Shown piece after piece: positions 17,588-26,220 of a stretch of DNA of 64,000 bases. The stretch covers positions 51,786-115,785 of the forward strand of contig DHVB01000049.1 in assembly GCA_002412425.1 (NCBI GenBank). Reading direction: 5' to 3'. The DNA comes from Bacteroidales bacterium UBA5219 (GTDB lineage Bacteria > Bacteroidota > Bacteroidia > Bacteroidales > ML635J-15). The notes beneath the pieces were generated by a model, which was not told where the DNA came from, did no database searches, and saw nothing but the letters and a program-made list of their open reading frames with translations. Each line of letters starts with the position of its first letter. The first letter of the stretch is position 1. Both the position numbers and the translations under genes were made by a program.

Positions 17588-18685
17588 TTACAGTCTGCTT
17601 TTGCTTTGGGATAATTTTTCGGCATTAAATCTATAGGACAAAGAAAACACATGAGAATAAAGAGCTATACTTTGATTTCCAATGTCGGTAAATGCATAAT
17701 CTATTTTCAAGCCAAACAAATTCACACCAAGTCCTATATTAGGTTGCCAAGAAGTTGATTTAGTATTATCAAACTCTGGAATTTGTTGAAAATTATTTAC
17801 TCCAGCACGAGCAAAAACAATATTTCGAAACGACACTTCCAATCCAAACGATGGATCTATACTAATAAGATTTGTTTTAATAAGAGTATTTCTTTTTCCG
17901 TCTGTAGTTGTAAGCATTCCCAACTCGCCATAGACAGAAAAATCATCACTTATATTATATAAATATCCTGCACCTAAAAGCAAGCGAGGCAAAGTAATTT
18001 CCAATCCATTTTCAGGAATTTCGTTTCCAGTAGCTTCAAAAACATCGCGTAAAAGCTCTTGATTAAATTTCCAAGCATTAAAAGTTGTAGTTATATCGCG
18101 AAAATTTGCACCAAACTTCCAATTTTTATAATGATACATTGCAGAAGCATCTAGACCAAAGCCCCAAGCATTAGCAAATTCGCCAACATTTCGTCTAATT
18201 ATTTTTGCATTTCCACCAACACTTAATCCTTCAATATTTAATTTGCGTGAATAAGAAAATAAAAATGCATAATCAGCAACAGAAAAAGACGAAATTCTAT
18301 CATATCTTATATTTCCATCGCTGTCGATGAGGTCTAAAGTGTTTGGAATATCATCAACTCCAAAACGAATCATGCTTAATGCTAATGCAGATTTATCATC
18401 AATTTTATAAGAAGCACCCAAAAAATCGTATTTTGCAATTCCAGCAAAATATTCGGAGTGCATAGCACCAATTTCTATTTTTTTATCTAATTTATACAAT
18501 CCTGCAGGATTCCAATAAGTTGCATTTATATCATCACTTGAAGCAATTACAGAATTTCCCATTCCCAAAGCCCTTGCTCCTACCCCAATGCCCATAAATT
18601 CATTGCTATATTTAGGAGCTATTTGTGCTTTAAGACTACAACTAAAAATTAATAAAAACAGTAATATATTTAGTCTAAAATTCAT
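17588..18685 (-). CDS. PorV/PorQ-family outer-membrane barrel protein
   Basis: A 365-residue protein with a signal peptide (to about residue 20, LKAQ). The opening segment, GIGVGARALGMGNSVIASSDDINATYWNPAGL, is typical of the PorV/PorQ family, FadL-related 14-stranded barrels. In Bacteroidota, PorV carries T9SS substrates from the translocon to the attachment machinery, and paralogs are common. The chain ends in an aromatic-rich strand followed by a short basic tail. Two T9SS substrates are encoded in this window, which fits, but this copy is not beside other T9SS genes, so whether it is PorV itself is undecided. It converges with the Fic gene, 34 bp apart. Confidence 0.82.
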   Translation of the reverse strand: MNFRLNILLFLLIFSCSLKAQIAPKYSNEFMGIGVGARALGMGNSVIASSDDINATYWNPAGLYKLDKKIEIGAMHSEYFAGIAKYDFLGASYKIDDKSALALSMIRFGVDDIPNTLDLIDSDGNIRYDRISSFSVADYAFLFSYSRKLNIEGLSVGGNAKIIRRNVGEFANAWGFGLDASAMYHYKNWKFGANFRDITTTFNAWKFNQELLRDVFEATGNEIPENGLEITLPRLLLGAGYLYNISDDFSVYGELGMLTTTDGKRNTLIKTNLISIDPSFGLEVSFRNIVFARAGVNNFQQIPEFDNTKSTSWQPNIGLGVNLFGLKIDYAFTDIGNQSIALYSHVFSLSYRFNAEKLSQSKSRL

Positions 18686-18730
18686 TTCAAATTATTATTT
18701 CAACAAAATAACATAATTATTTGCTATTTA

Positions 18731-18764
18731 TTGTAAGTTTTACCAAAAAACTTCAATATTTTTG
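18731..18764 (+). promoter_or_regulatory. Promoter of pssA
   Basis: TTG (18731-18733), 23 bases, then TATTTTTG (18757-18764). It excludes the longer frame starting at 18721 and supports the ATG at 18799. Confidence 0.55.
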
Positions 18765-18798
18765 TGTAAAATTAAATGTTTTTTTAAAACTTACAAAA

Positions 18799-19503
18799 AT
18801 GAAAATATATAAATCCATACCATCTTTAATAACTTCAGGAAATTTAATTTGTGGTGCAATTGCAATATTTCTTGCATTTTCGAACAATTTAGAATTTGCT
18901 GTTTATTTTGTATTGCTAGCTTCTGTTTTTGATTTTTTCGATGGTTTTGCTGCTCGAAAATTAAATGCTGTTTCAGAATTTGGTAAACAATTAGATTCAC
19001 TTGCTGATTTAATAAGTTTTGGTTTTGCTCCTAGTGCTATGATCTATGTTTTTATTGAAAATAATGAAATATTGCCTAAAAACTTTTCCTATCTTTCTAT
19101 TTTATTGGTTTTATTTGCAGCATATAGACTAGCGAAATTCAACACAGACGAAAGCCAAACCACTGAATTTAAAGGACTTGCAACACCTGGCATGGCTTTA
19201 TTTATTATGGGAATTGTTTATCCAAAAAGTTTAGGATTAATTTCAACAGAACAAATATTTTTAAATAAGATTTTTATAATTGCGTGTCTTATTATTCTCC
19301 CTGTTTTGATGGTTTCTAATATTAGATTTTTTTCTTTTAAGATTAAGAAATTTAGTTTTAAAAATATTGTTTGGCAACTAGTTTTATTAATTTTTGGAAT
19401 TATTTTGTTAATAATATTTGGAATAAATGGATTAGCATATCTAATAATTTTGTATCTTGCACTTTCAATTTTAAAAAATTTAACAACTAAAAAAACTATA
19501 TAA
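18799..19503 (+). CDS. pssA: CDP-diacylglycerol--serine O-phosphatidyltransferase
   Basis: A 234-residue inner-membrane enzyme that makes phosphatidylserine from CDP-diacylglycerol and serine. The CDP-alcohol phosphotransferase motif is complete: DG, AR, G, D and D in the DFFDGFAARKLNAVSEFGK/QLDSLAD stretch at about residues 43-67. About six to eight hydrophobic helices follow the family layout. The opening SIPSLITSGNLICGAIAI is typical of the bacterial PssA type. purS begins 1 bp after its stop codon, so the two are probably co-transcribed although their pathways differ. Confidence 0.92.
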   Translation: MKIYKSIPSLITSGNLICGAIAIFLAFSNNLEFAVYFVLLASVFDFFDGFAARKLNAVSEFGKQLDSLADLISFGFAPSAMIYVFIENNEILPKNFSYLSILLVLFAAYRLAKFNTDESQTTEFKGLATPGMALFIMGIVYPKSLGLISTEQIFLNKIFIIACLIILPVLMVSNIRFFSFKIKKFSFKNIVWQLVLLIFGIILLIIFGINGLAYLIILYLALSILKNLTTKKTI

Positions 19504-19504
19504 A

Positions 19505-19756
19505 ATGAAATTTTTAGCACAAATCAACATCATGCCACAAAAGGCTTTATTAGACCCACAAGGAAAAGCAGTTTTAAACTCTGCAAAAAAAATTGGATTT
19601 GATACTGTAAACAATATTAGAGTTGGCAAACACATTGAAATAGAAGTTCAAGCTAAAAGCGAACAAAATGCTGCCGAAATAATAGATGACTTGTGTAAAA
19701 AAATACTAATAAACCCAATTGTTGAGTCTTACGAATTCAAATTATTTAAAATTTAA
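19505..19756 (+). CDS. purS: Phosphoribosylformylglycinamidine synthase subunit PurS
   Basis: An 83-residue protein with the PurS hallmarks MPQKALLDPQGKAV and VRVGKHIEIEV-like strand (here IRVGKHIEIEV), followed by a short helix and the IVESYEFKL end. PurS is the small bridging subunit between PurQ and PurL in de novo purine synthesis. Its presence implies that this organism has the split three-subunit FGAM synthase somewhere else; purQ and purL are not in this window. It lies directly behind pssA. Confidence 0.9.
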   Translation: MKFLAQINIMPQKALLDPQGKAVLNSAKKIGFDTVNNIRVGKHIEIEVQAKSEQNAAEIIDDLCKKILINPIVESYEFKLFKI

Positions 19757-19763
19757 AATAGTT

Positions 19764-19793
19764 TTGCAAATAATAAATTAGTTTGTATATTTG
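19764..19793 (+). promoter_or_regulatory. Promoter of tRNA-His
   Basis: TTG (19764-19766), exactly 19 bases, then TATATTTG (19786-19793), a full Bacteroidota consensus promoter 15 bases before the tRNA. Confidence 0.75.
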
Positions 19794-19807
19794 CAAGCTC
19801 AAATTAT

Positions 19808-19882
19808 GGTGAGTGTAGCTCAGTTGGTTAGAGCATCGGATTGTGGTTCCGAGGGTCGTGGGTTCGAGTCCCATCATTCACC
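19808..19882 (+). tRNA. tRNA-His (anticodon GTG)
   Basis: A full cloverleaf: acceptor GTGAGTG pairs with CATTCAC (one G-T pair), D stem GCTC/GAGC, anticodon stem TCGGA/TCCGA with loop TTGTGGT, T arm GTGGG TTCGAGT CCCAT. An extra G at -1 (19808) opposes C73, the identity pair of tRNA-His. A further C follows, but no encoded CCA. Confidence 0.95.
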
Positions 19883-19883
19883 C

Positions 19884-19917
19884 AAAAAAAGCTTCTGTAA
19901 AACGAGGCTTTTTTTAT
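19884..19917 (+). terminator. Intrinsic terminator after tRNA-His
   Basis: AAAAAAGCTTC and GAGGCTTTTTTT form a stem with an 8-base loop and a T tract, directly after the tRNA. Confidence 0.8.
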
Positions 19918-19948
19918 TTCTTATTCTTTTATTTTAGGAAAATATTTG

Positions 19949-19956
19949 TATTTTTG
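19949..19956 (+). promoter_or_regulatory. -7 box upstream of clpP
   Basis: TATTTTTG, exact TAnnTTTG match, 23 bases before the ATG at 19980. It overlaps the upstream in-frame GTG at 19956, which makes that start unlikely. Confidence 0.5.
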
Positions 19957-19979
19957 TGATGTATCAAAATAAAATAATT

Positions 19980-20654
19980 ATGACAAAAGATTTTAGAAAA
20001 TATGCAATTCACAATAGAGGAATTAACGGTTTAGTATTTGACGAATACACAAGCATTTACAACAATTATGTTTCTCCAACAATCATAGAAGAAAGAACTT
20101 TAAACATTGCAACTATGGACGTTTTTTCAAGATTGATGATGGATAGAATAATTTGGTTGGGAGCTCCTATTGATGATTATGTTGCAAATATTATTCAAGC
20201 ACAATTGCTATTTTTAGAAAGTACAGAACCTAACAACGATATACAAATTTATTTTAATACACCCGGCGGTTCGGTTTATGCAGGACTTGGCATTTACGAC
20301 ACCATGCAATATATTAGTTCTGACATTGCTACAATTTGCACAGGAATGGCAGCATCTATGGGTGCAATACTTTTATGTGCTGGAGCAACAGGAAAAAGAT
20401 CGGCACTAAAACATAGCAGAGTAATGATACATCAACCAATGGGAGGTGCTTCGGGTCAAGTTTCTGATATTGAAATTACAACAAGAGAAATATTAAAACT
20501 TAAAAAAGAACTTTACGAAATTATTGCTTATCATTCTGGAAAAGATTATAAAACTGTTGAAAAAGACGCTGACAGAGATTACTGGATGACTGCTGAAGAA
20601 GCTAAAAGCTACGGAATGATTGATGAGATTTTAATTAAAAATGTAAGTTTATAA
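19980..20654 (+). CDS. clpP: ATP-dependent Clp protease proteolytic subunit
   Basis: A 224-residue serine protease that forms the ClpP tetradecamer. The catalytic serine is Ser126 in GMAASMGA, the histidine His151 in MIHQPMGG, and the aspartate is most likely Asp200 in DRDYW. The N-terminal extension of about 25 residues compared with E. coli ClpP may include a propeptide. Upstream in-frame starts (19956 GTG, 19959 ATG) sit in or next to the promoter box, so the ATG at 19980 is preferred. clpX follows 36 bp later, the usual pairing. Confidence 0.96.
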   Translation: MTKDFRKYAIHNRGINGLVFDEYTSIYNNYVSPTIIEERTLNIATMDVFSRLMMDRIIWLGAPIDDYVANIIQAQLLFLESTEPNNDIQIYFNTPGGSVYAGLGIYDTMQYISSDIATICTGMAASMGAILLCAGATGKRSALKHSRVMIHQPMGGASGQVSDIEITTREILKLKKELYEIIAYHSGKDYKTVEKDADRDYWMTAEEAKSYGMIDEILIKNVSL

Positions 20655-20690
20655 TTTTAAATATTTACAAACCAATTTATATAAGTTAGA

Positions 20691-21905
20691 ATGGAAAAAT
20701 GTTCGTTTTGCGGAGCTCCAAAACATAAAAATGATTTGTTCATAGCAGGAATGTATGCAAATATCTGCGAATTTTGTGTTGAGAGAGCATACGAAATTGT
20801 GCAGGAAGATAGATTGGCAAACAAAAAATCAGAATTTTCTTTAAAAAGCTTAAAAAAACCTAAAGAAATAAAAAAATATCTCGACCAATATGTTATAGGT
20901 CAAGACAATGCAAAAAAAGTATTATCAGTAGCTGTTTACAATCATTACAAAAGAATAGCACAAATTATAAAAGAAGACGATGTGCAAATTGAAAAATCTA
21001 ATATACTTCTTGTTGGCGAAACAGGTACTGGTAAAACACTTTTAGCTAGAACTATAGCTAAAATGTTAGAAGTGCCTTTTGCAATAGTTGACGCAACAGT
21101 TTTAACAGAAGCTGGCTATGTGGGCGAAGATGTTGAAAGCTTACTTGTAAGATTATTGCAAGATGCTGAATATGACGTTAAAGCTGCCGAAAGAGGAATT
21201 GTATTTATTGACGAGATTGATAAAATTGCTCGCAAAAGCGATAATCCCAGTATTACTAGAGATGTTTCTGGAGAAGGCGTTCAACAAGGTTTGCTAAAAC
21301 TTTTAGAAGGCTCTGTTGTTAATGTTCCGCCTCAAGGTGGACGAAAACATCCCGAACAAAAAATGATAGCTGTTGACACAAAAAATATTTTATTTATTTG
21401 TGGTGGAGCTTTCGATGGAATAAACAGACATATTGCAAAAAGAATAAATACTCAAGTAATTGGTTACGGAAAAGAAAAAAGAGAAGAAAAAATAGATAAA
21501 GAAAATTTAGTTCAGTACATAATTCCTGACGACATTCGCAAATATGGATTAATTCCCGAAATTGTTGGTCGTTTGCCTGTGTTAGCACACCTAAACCCTC
21601 TTGATAAAGATGCGTTAAGAAGAATTTTAACTGAACCTAAAAATTCTATAATCAAACAATACATAAAGTTGTTTGAAATGGACGGCATTAAATTAACTTT
21701 TAAAGAAGAAGCTCTTGATTATATAGTTGAACAAGCCGTTAAATTTAAACTTGGAGCAAGAGGATTAAGATCAATATGTGAATCTATTATGTTGGAAGCA
21801 ATGTTTGAATTTCCTTCTAAAAAAGTTAATGAATTTGTTCTTGACAAAAAATATGCAGAAAGTAAATTAGACCAAACTGCAATAACAAAATTCAAATCTG
21901 CTTAA
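20691..21905 (+). CDS. clpX: ATP-dependent Clp protease ATP-binding subunit ClpX
   Basis: A 404-residue AAA+ unfoldase that feeds substrates to ClpP. The N-terminal zinc-binding domain has Cys4, Cys7, Cys26 and Cys29. Walker A is GETGTGKT at 109-116, Walker B is GIVFIDEIDKI, and the GARGLRS sensor-2 motif is near the C terminus. The ClpP-contact loop is not the usual IGF; no clear match was seen where expected, the nearest being VIGYGKE. The 3' end overlaps the end of menG on the other strand by 4 bp. Confidence 0.97.
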   Translation: MEKCSFCGAPKHKNDLFIAGMYANICEFCVERAYEIVQEDRLANKKSEFSLKSLKKPKEIKKYLDQYVIGQDNAKKVLSVAVYNHYKRIAQIIKEDDVQIEKSNILLVGETGTGKTLLARTIAKMLEVPFAIVDATVLTEAGYVGEDVESLLVRLLQDAEYDVKAAERGIVFIDEIDKIARKSDNPSITRDVSGEGVQQGLLKLLEGSVVNVPPQGGRKHPEQKMIAVDTKNILFICGGAFDGINRHIAKRINTQVIGYGKEKREEKIDKENLVQYIIPDDIRKYGLIPEIVGRLPVLAHLNPLDKDALRRILTEPKNSIIKQYIKLFEMDGIKLTFKEEALDYIVEQAVKFKLGARGLRSICESIMLEAMFEFPSKKVNEFVLDKKYAESKLDQTAITKFKSA

Positions 21906-22588
21906 AAAATGATTTTTTTAGCTTTATAAATTTTAACGGCACCGCACAAAAGATTTTTTACTTTTATATCAGAAAAACCTGCTTGTTCTAATTTGTTAGT
22001 CAAATCAACATTATTAGCAAAATCAACAATAGATTTGGAAAGATATTTATAGGCTTGCTTGTTTTTTGATATTATTTTTCCATAAAAAGGGATTATTAAA
22101 TTCAAATATAATTTAAAACCAAATCTACACAGAAAATTCTTTGGCAATGCAAATTCCATTATTGCAAGACAAGCATTTTTTTGAGAAATTCTATAAAATT
22201 CTTTAAAAGCCTCATCAACAGAAGCAAAATTCCTAACACCAAAAGCTACAGTAATCAACTGAACACTATCATCTTGTAGATTTATCTTTTCTGCTTTAGA
22301 AATTAAAATTTCAGCCGTTGGTACTTTTGCTTTTGCAATTTCCAACATATTTTTTGATGGGTCTAAAGCAATATATTTTTGTGATTTTAATTTTTGAAGT
22401 TCCAGCAACAAATCCCCTGTTCCACTTGCTACATCAAGCACAACATCGTAATTTCTGTCAGAAACAAATTTTACAAACTTTCTTCGCCAAACTTTATCTA
22501 AATTTAACGACAATCTATGATTAAGTTTATCATAAGTTTGAGCAATTGCATCAAACATTTGGGGTGTATTTTCTTTTTGCATTAACAT
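21902..22588 (-). CDS. menG: Demethylmenaquinone methyltransferase
   Basis: A 228-residue class I SAM-dependent methyltransferase of the UbiE/MenG family, which performs the last step of menaquinone synthesis. Motif I is VLDVASGTGDLLLEL at about residues 49-63. The family block LITVAFGVRNF is followed by the YRISQKNACLAIMEFALP segment, and the Y-K-Y-L-S-KSI motif lies near residue 185. Bacteroidota rely on menaquinone, so MenG is preferred over UbiE. It is downstream of yidC on the same strand with a 57-bp gap, and its 3' end overlaps clpX tail to tail. Confidence 0.93.
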   Translation of the reverse strand: MLMQKENTPQMFDAIAQTYDKLNHRLSLNLDKVWRRKFVKFVSDRNYDVVLDVASGTGDLLLELQKLKSQKYIALDPSKNMLEIAKAKVPTAEILISKAEKINLQDDSVQLITVAFGVRNFASVDEAFKEFYRISQKNACLAIMEFALPKNFLCRFGFKLYLNLIIPFYGKIISKNKQAYKYLSKSIVDFANNVDLTNKLEQAGFSDIKVKNLLCGAVKIYKAKKIIF

Positions 22589-22645
22589 ATAAAAAGTGGC
22601 GAAATCAAAACAAATTTGAAAACATATGAAACACCACTTTAGGGT

Positions 22646-24580
22646 TTATTTTTTCCTTTGTTGTTGCAACTTTTGTTGTTGAGCACGTTGAGCTTCTTCT
22701 ATGCGTTGTTGCCATTTAGATTTTGGCTTTGCAGGCTTTTTCTTATTTGCGTCCATTTGAGCCAACAACTTTTCCTCATTAATAATAAACTTTTGTATTA
22801 TTAGAGTTTGTAGTATTGTCAAAACATTAGCAAGGAAATAATAGTAGCTCAAGCCAGAAGAATATTTATTAAACCAAATTATCATCATTACTGGCATAAA
22901 GTACATTATAAATTTCATTCCTGGCATAGAATTATTTTGAGGCTGATTTCGGCTTGTTATCCAAGTTGAAACAAGCATTGAGGCTGCCATTAATAACGTA
23001 AACAAAGAAATATGATTTCCATAAAAAGTAGATATTATAGGAATATGTGTTGACCATTCAACTATTGCATCGTAAGATGATAAATCGTTTGCCCACAAAA
23101 AGCTTTGTTGACGCAACTCAATTGAAGCTGGGAAAAATCTAAACATTGCAATTAAAATCGGAAACTGAAGAAGCATAGGCAAGCAACCACCCATAGGACT
23201 AACTCCTGCTTTCTTGTACAAAGCCATTACTGCTTGTTGTTTTTCCATTTCTTTACCCTTAGGATATTTTTCATTTAAGGCATCAACTTGAGGTTTCAAA
23301 ACCCGCATTTTAGCAGAAGATAGATATGACTTATAAGTTAATGGAGCTAAACCTATTTTAACAATAAGTGTTAGCAGAAATATTATCAAGCCATAGTTAT
23401 TTATAAAACCGCCAAGCCAATTAAAAATAGGGATAATTATCCATTTGTTTACCCAGCCAAAAATTCCCCAACCAAGTGGAACTAATTTTTCGAGTTTAAT
23501 GTCATATTTTTTTAATTTCGAGAACTTATTAGGACCAAAATACATTCTGAAACCTACTTTTTGTTTTTCTGCATTTTCGAGTGGAATAGAAAAAGTAGAG
23601 CTAAAAGTTTTTAAATAATTACCCGAAGGGTCATCTATTTTCTCGGCGTTTACAACAGGCGAAGACAAAGCCTCATCAGCAATAAGAACAGAAGAGAAAA
23701 ACTGTTGTTTATAAGCTATCCAATGTGCAGAACCACTAGTTTTAAATTCATCTTTTGCTTTTGCTGCATTTAGAGATTCTATGTCTTTGTCTATTTTTAA
23801 ATATATTGTTGTATTATTATTTTCCCAATCTATACCTCTTTCTAAGCGTGGAACTTTCACTTCCCATCTCATATTGGCATAAGAGTTTACAAGAGTATTG
23901 ATTTCATTTTGCAATCCAACAAAATTTATATCAAAATCTAACATATAATTATCGGGATAAACGGTATATAAAAACTCAATATACTTATCATCTGCGGCTT
24001 TTAAACGCATAGAAAGTTTTTCTTCTTTGTCCACAACTTTAATTGTATCTTCCTTTGTTGAAGGAGCAAAATACATATCATTAGTAATAATAGATTTTCC
24101 AGCAACAAACAGTTCTAAGCCAAAAGTTGACAAAGAATCATTTTTATATAATATTAGTGGATCTTGATAATAAGTTTTATAATCTTTCAATTCTACAGAA
24201 GCGATTTTACCTCCGAGATTTGAAACTTTTATAATCATTTTATTGTTTTCGATAATTGTAAACCCGTCATCATTACTATCAAAAGCATTTGCAAAAATGC
24301 CATATTTATCTTCTAGTTTAAGAGCATTTAAAGAGTCTCTTTCTTCTTGAGATAAGCTTTCATGATTTTCAATTATTTCTTTTTCTTGAGCTTTTTCGAG
24401 GCTGTCTTGCATTGCAATTTGAATTTTTGCAAGCGAGTCTTCTTTCATTTTAACTTGTGCTATAGAATCTTGCATTCTTTGTCTAGCTTCAATTTGTTCT
24501 GGGGTGGGCTTAGTAAGAAACATATAACCAACCAACAAAGCTCCAATTATCAATAATCCTATTACCGTGTTTCTATCCAT
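22646..24580 (-). CDS. yidC: Membrane protein insertase YidC
   Basis: A 644-residue inner-membrane insertase/foldase. An N-terminal membrane anchor (about 5-22, VIGLLIIGALLVGYMFL) is followed by a charged, coiled-coil-prone stretch (about 28-85) and the large periplasmic beta domain (about 90-370). The conserved five-helix insertase core begins about residue 380 (NYGLIIFLLTLIVKIGLAPLTYKSYLSSAKM). The hydrophilic-groove arginine homolog is probably within that KIGLAPLTYKS segment. The C-terminal tail is rich in K and Q and suits ribosome contact. It is 11 bp downstream of pyrG. Confidence 0.96.
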   Translation of the reverse strand: MDRNTVIGLLIIGALLVGYMFLTKPTPEQIEARQRMQDSIAQVKMKEDSLAKIQIAMQDSLEKAQEKEIIENHESLSQEERDSLNALKLEDKYGIFANAFDSNDDGFTIIENNKMIIKVSNLGGKIASVELKDYKTYYQDPLILYKNDSLSTFGLELFVAGKSIITNDMYFAPSTKEDTIKVVDKEEKLSMRLKAADDKYIEFLYTVYPDNYMLDFDINFVGLQNEINTLVNSYANMRWEVKVPRLERGIDWENNNTTIYLKIDKDIESLNAAKAKDEFKTSGSAHWIAYKQQFFSSVLIADEALSSPVVNAEKIDDPSGNYLKTFSSTFSIPLENAEKQKVGFRMYFGPNKFSKLKKYDIKLEKLVPLGWGIFGWVNKWIIIPIFNWLGGFINNYGLIIFLLTLIVKIGLAPLTYKSYLSSAKMRVLKPQVDALNEKYPKGKEMEKQQAVMALYKKAGVSPMGGCLPMLLQFPILIAMFRFFPASIELRQQSFLWANDLSSYDAIVEWSTHIPIISTFYGNHISLFTLLMAASMLVSTWITSRNQPQNNSMPGMKFIMYFMPVMMIIWFNKYSSGLSYYYFLANVLTILQTLIIQKFIINEEKLLAQMDANKKKPAKPKSKWQQRIEEAQRAQQQKLQQQRKK

Positions 24581-24591
24581 TATTCAAACTC

Positions 24592-26211
24592 CTAACTTTT
24601 ATTTTGTCTTTTATAATCACTAGCTGCATTAATAAAATCTACAAAAAGAGGATGTGGGTTTAGAACAGTACTTTTATATTCTGGGTGAAACTGAACACCT
24701 ACAAACCATGGGTGTTCGGAAATTTCAATTATTTCAACAAGTTCTGTTTCTTTATTAATTCCTGTTGCTACTAAACCTGCTTTTGCAAAAATCTCTTTAT
24801 ATTTATTATTAAATTCGTAGCGATGTCTGTGTCTTTCTTTTATTGTTAATGATTTATATGCATTATGTGCTATTGAGTTTTTTATTAATTTACAAGAATA
24901 CGAACCTAAACGCATTGTTCCGCCTTTGTCGTTAACCATTTTTTGTTCTTCCATTAAGCTAACAACAGGATTTTTGCAGGTTCTATCCATTTCTATAGAA
25001 TTTGCGTCTTCAAGTTTAAGAACATTTTGAGCAAACTCAACAACAGCAGCTTGCATTCCTAAACAAATACCAAAAAAAGGTATATTATTTTCGCGTGCAT
25101 ATTTTACTGCTAAAATTTTTCCTTCAAAGCCTCTATGTCCAAAACCAGGTCCTACAAGAATTGCATGTGCATCTTTGAAAAATTCTTCACTAGAATTTTC
25201 ATTCACATCTTCGGCTTGGATATAATTTATATTTACTTTTGTTTCTAAAAAAGCTCCCGCATGTATAAACGACTCATTTATAGACTTATACGCATCTTTT
25301 AAATCAACATATTTTCCAACAAATGCAAGGTTTATAGATTGTTTTGGATTTTTAGCTTTTTTCAAAAATTCTTTCCACGCTGTTAATTTTGGTTTTTCGC
25401 CTATAGCAATTCCAAAATGAGATAACACAAATTCGTCTAGTTTTTCCTTTTGCATTTCTAAAGGGACTTCATAAATTGTGCTCATATCTCTTGACTCTAT
25501 AACAGCTTCTTTTTGCACATTACAGAAATTTGCAACTTTTACTTTAACATCATTTGTTAAAGGCTGTTCTGTTCTAAGAACTAACATATCGGGTTGTACT
25601 CCTGCCTCAAGCAATGTTTTTACCGAATGTTGAGTAGGTTTAGTTTTCAACTCTCCGCTTGCAGCTAAATAAGGCACTAAAGTTAAATGTATAACCATAC
25701 ATCTATTTTTAAATTCCCATCTAAACTGCCTAACAGCTTCAATATAAGGCAAAGATTCTATATCACCAACAGTTCCGCCAATTTCTGTAATAACAAAATC
25801 GTACTTTCCTTTAGTACTTAAAAGTTTTACTCTTCTTTTTATTTCATCGGTAATATGCGGAATTATTTGTACAGTTTTTCCAAGATATTCGCCACGTCTT
25901 TCTTTATTTATAACTTCTTGATAAATTCTTCCAGTAGTAACACTATTTGCTTGTGAAGTATAAACATTTAAAAATCTTTCGTAATGACCAAGGTCTAAGT
26001 CAGTTTCTGCACCGTCTTCGGTAACATAACATTCGCCATGTTCAAAAGGATTTAAAGTTCCAGGGTCAACATTAATATAAGGGTCTAGCTTTTGAATTGT
26101 TACAGTAAAGCCTCTAGCTTGCAATAGTTTAGCTAAAGAAGCTGAAATAATTCCTTTTCCCAAAGAAGAAGTTACACCACCAGTTACGAAAATAAATTTA
26201 GTATTAGCCAT
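24592..26211 (-). CDS. pyrG: CTP synthase
   Basis: A 539-residue enzyme that aminates UTP to CTP using glutamine. The N-terminal amidoligase domain has the P-loop GGVTSSLGKGI near residues 10-20 and the TDLDLGHYERF block. The C-terminal class I glutamine amidotransferase domain has the catalytic cysteine at about residue 383 (FGICLGMQ) and the His/Glu pair in VQFHPEY. A GTG one codon upstream (26214) is possible, but ATG at 26211 is the standard start. It begins 9 bp after the TonB receptor stop and is followed by yidC. Confidence 0.97.
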   Translation of the reverse strand: MANTKFIFVTGGVTSSLGKGIISASLAKLLQARGFTVTIQKLDPYINVDPGTLNPFEHGECYVTEDGAETDLDLGHYERFLNVYTSQANSVTTGRIYQEVINKERRGEYLGKTVQIIPHITDEIKRRVKLLSTKGKYDFVITEIGGTVGDIESLPYIEAVRQFRWEFKNRCMVIHLTLVPYLAASGELKTKPTQHSVKTLLEAGVQPDMLVLRTEQPLTNDVKVKVANFCNVQKEAVIESRDMSTIYEVPLEMQKEKLDEFVLSHFGIAIGEKPKLTAWKEFLKKAKNPKQSINLAFVGKYVDLKDAYKSINESFIHAGAFLETKVNINYIQAEDVNENSSEEFFKDAHAILVGPGFGHRGFEGKILAVKYARENNIPFFGICLGMQAAVVEFAQNVLKLEDANSIEMDRTCKNPVVSLMEEQKMVNDKGGTMRLGSYSCKLIKNSIAHNAYKSLTIKERHRHRYEFNNKYKEIFAKAGLVATGINKETELVEIIEISEHPWFVGVQFHPEYKSTVLNPHPLFVDFINAASDYKRQNKS

Positions 26212-26220
26212 CACAAAATT

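Noticed and set aside
20691..21905. clpX considered defective because the IGF loop was not obvious
   Set aside because: All ATPase motifs and the zinc domain are intact and clpP is adjacent; the loop is variable enough that reading by eye is not decisive.
22591..22640. AAAGTGG/CCACTTT pairing between yidC and menG as a terminator
   Set aside because: The loop is more than 30 bases and no T tract follows the stem on the minus strand.
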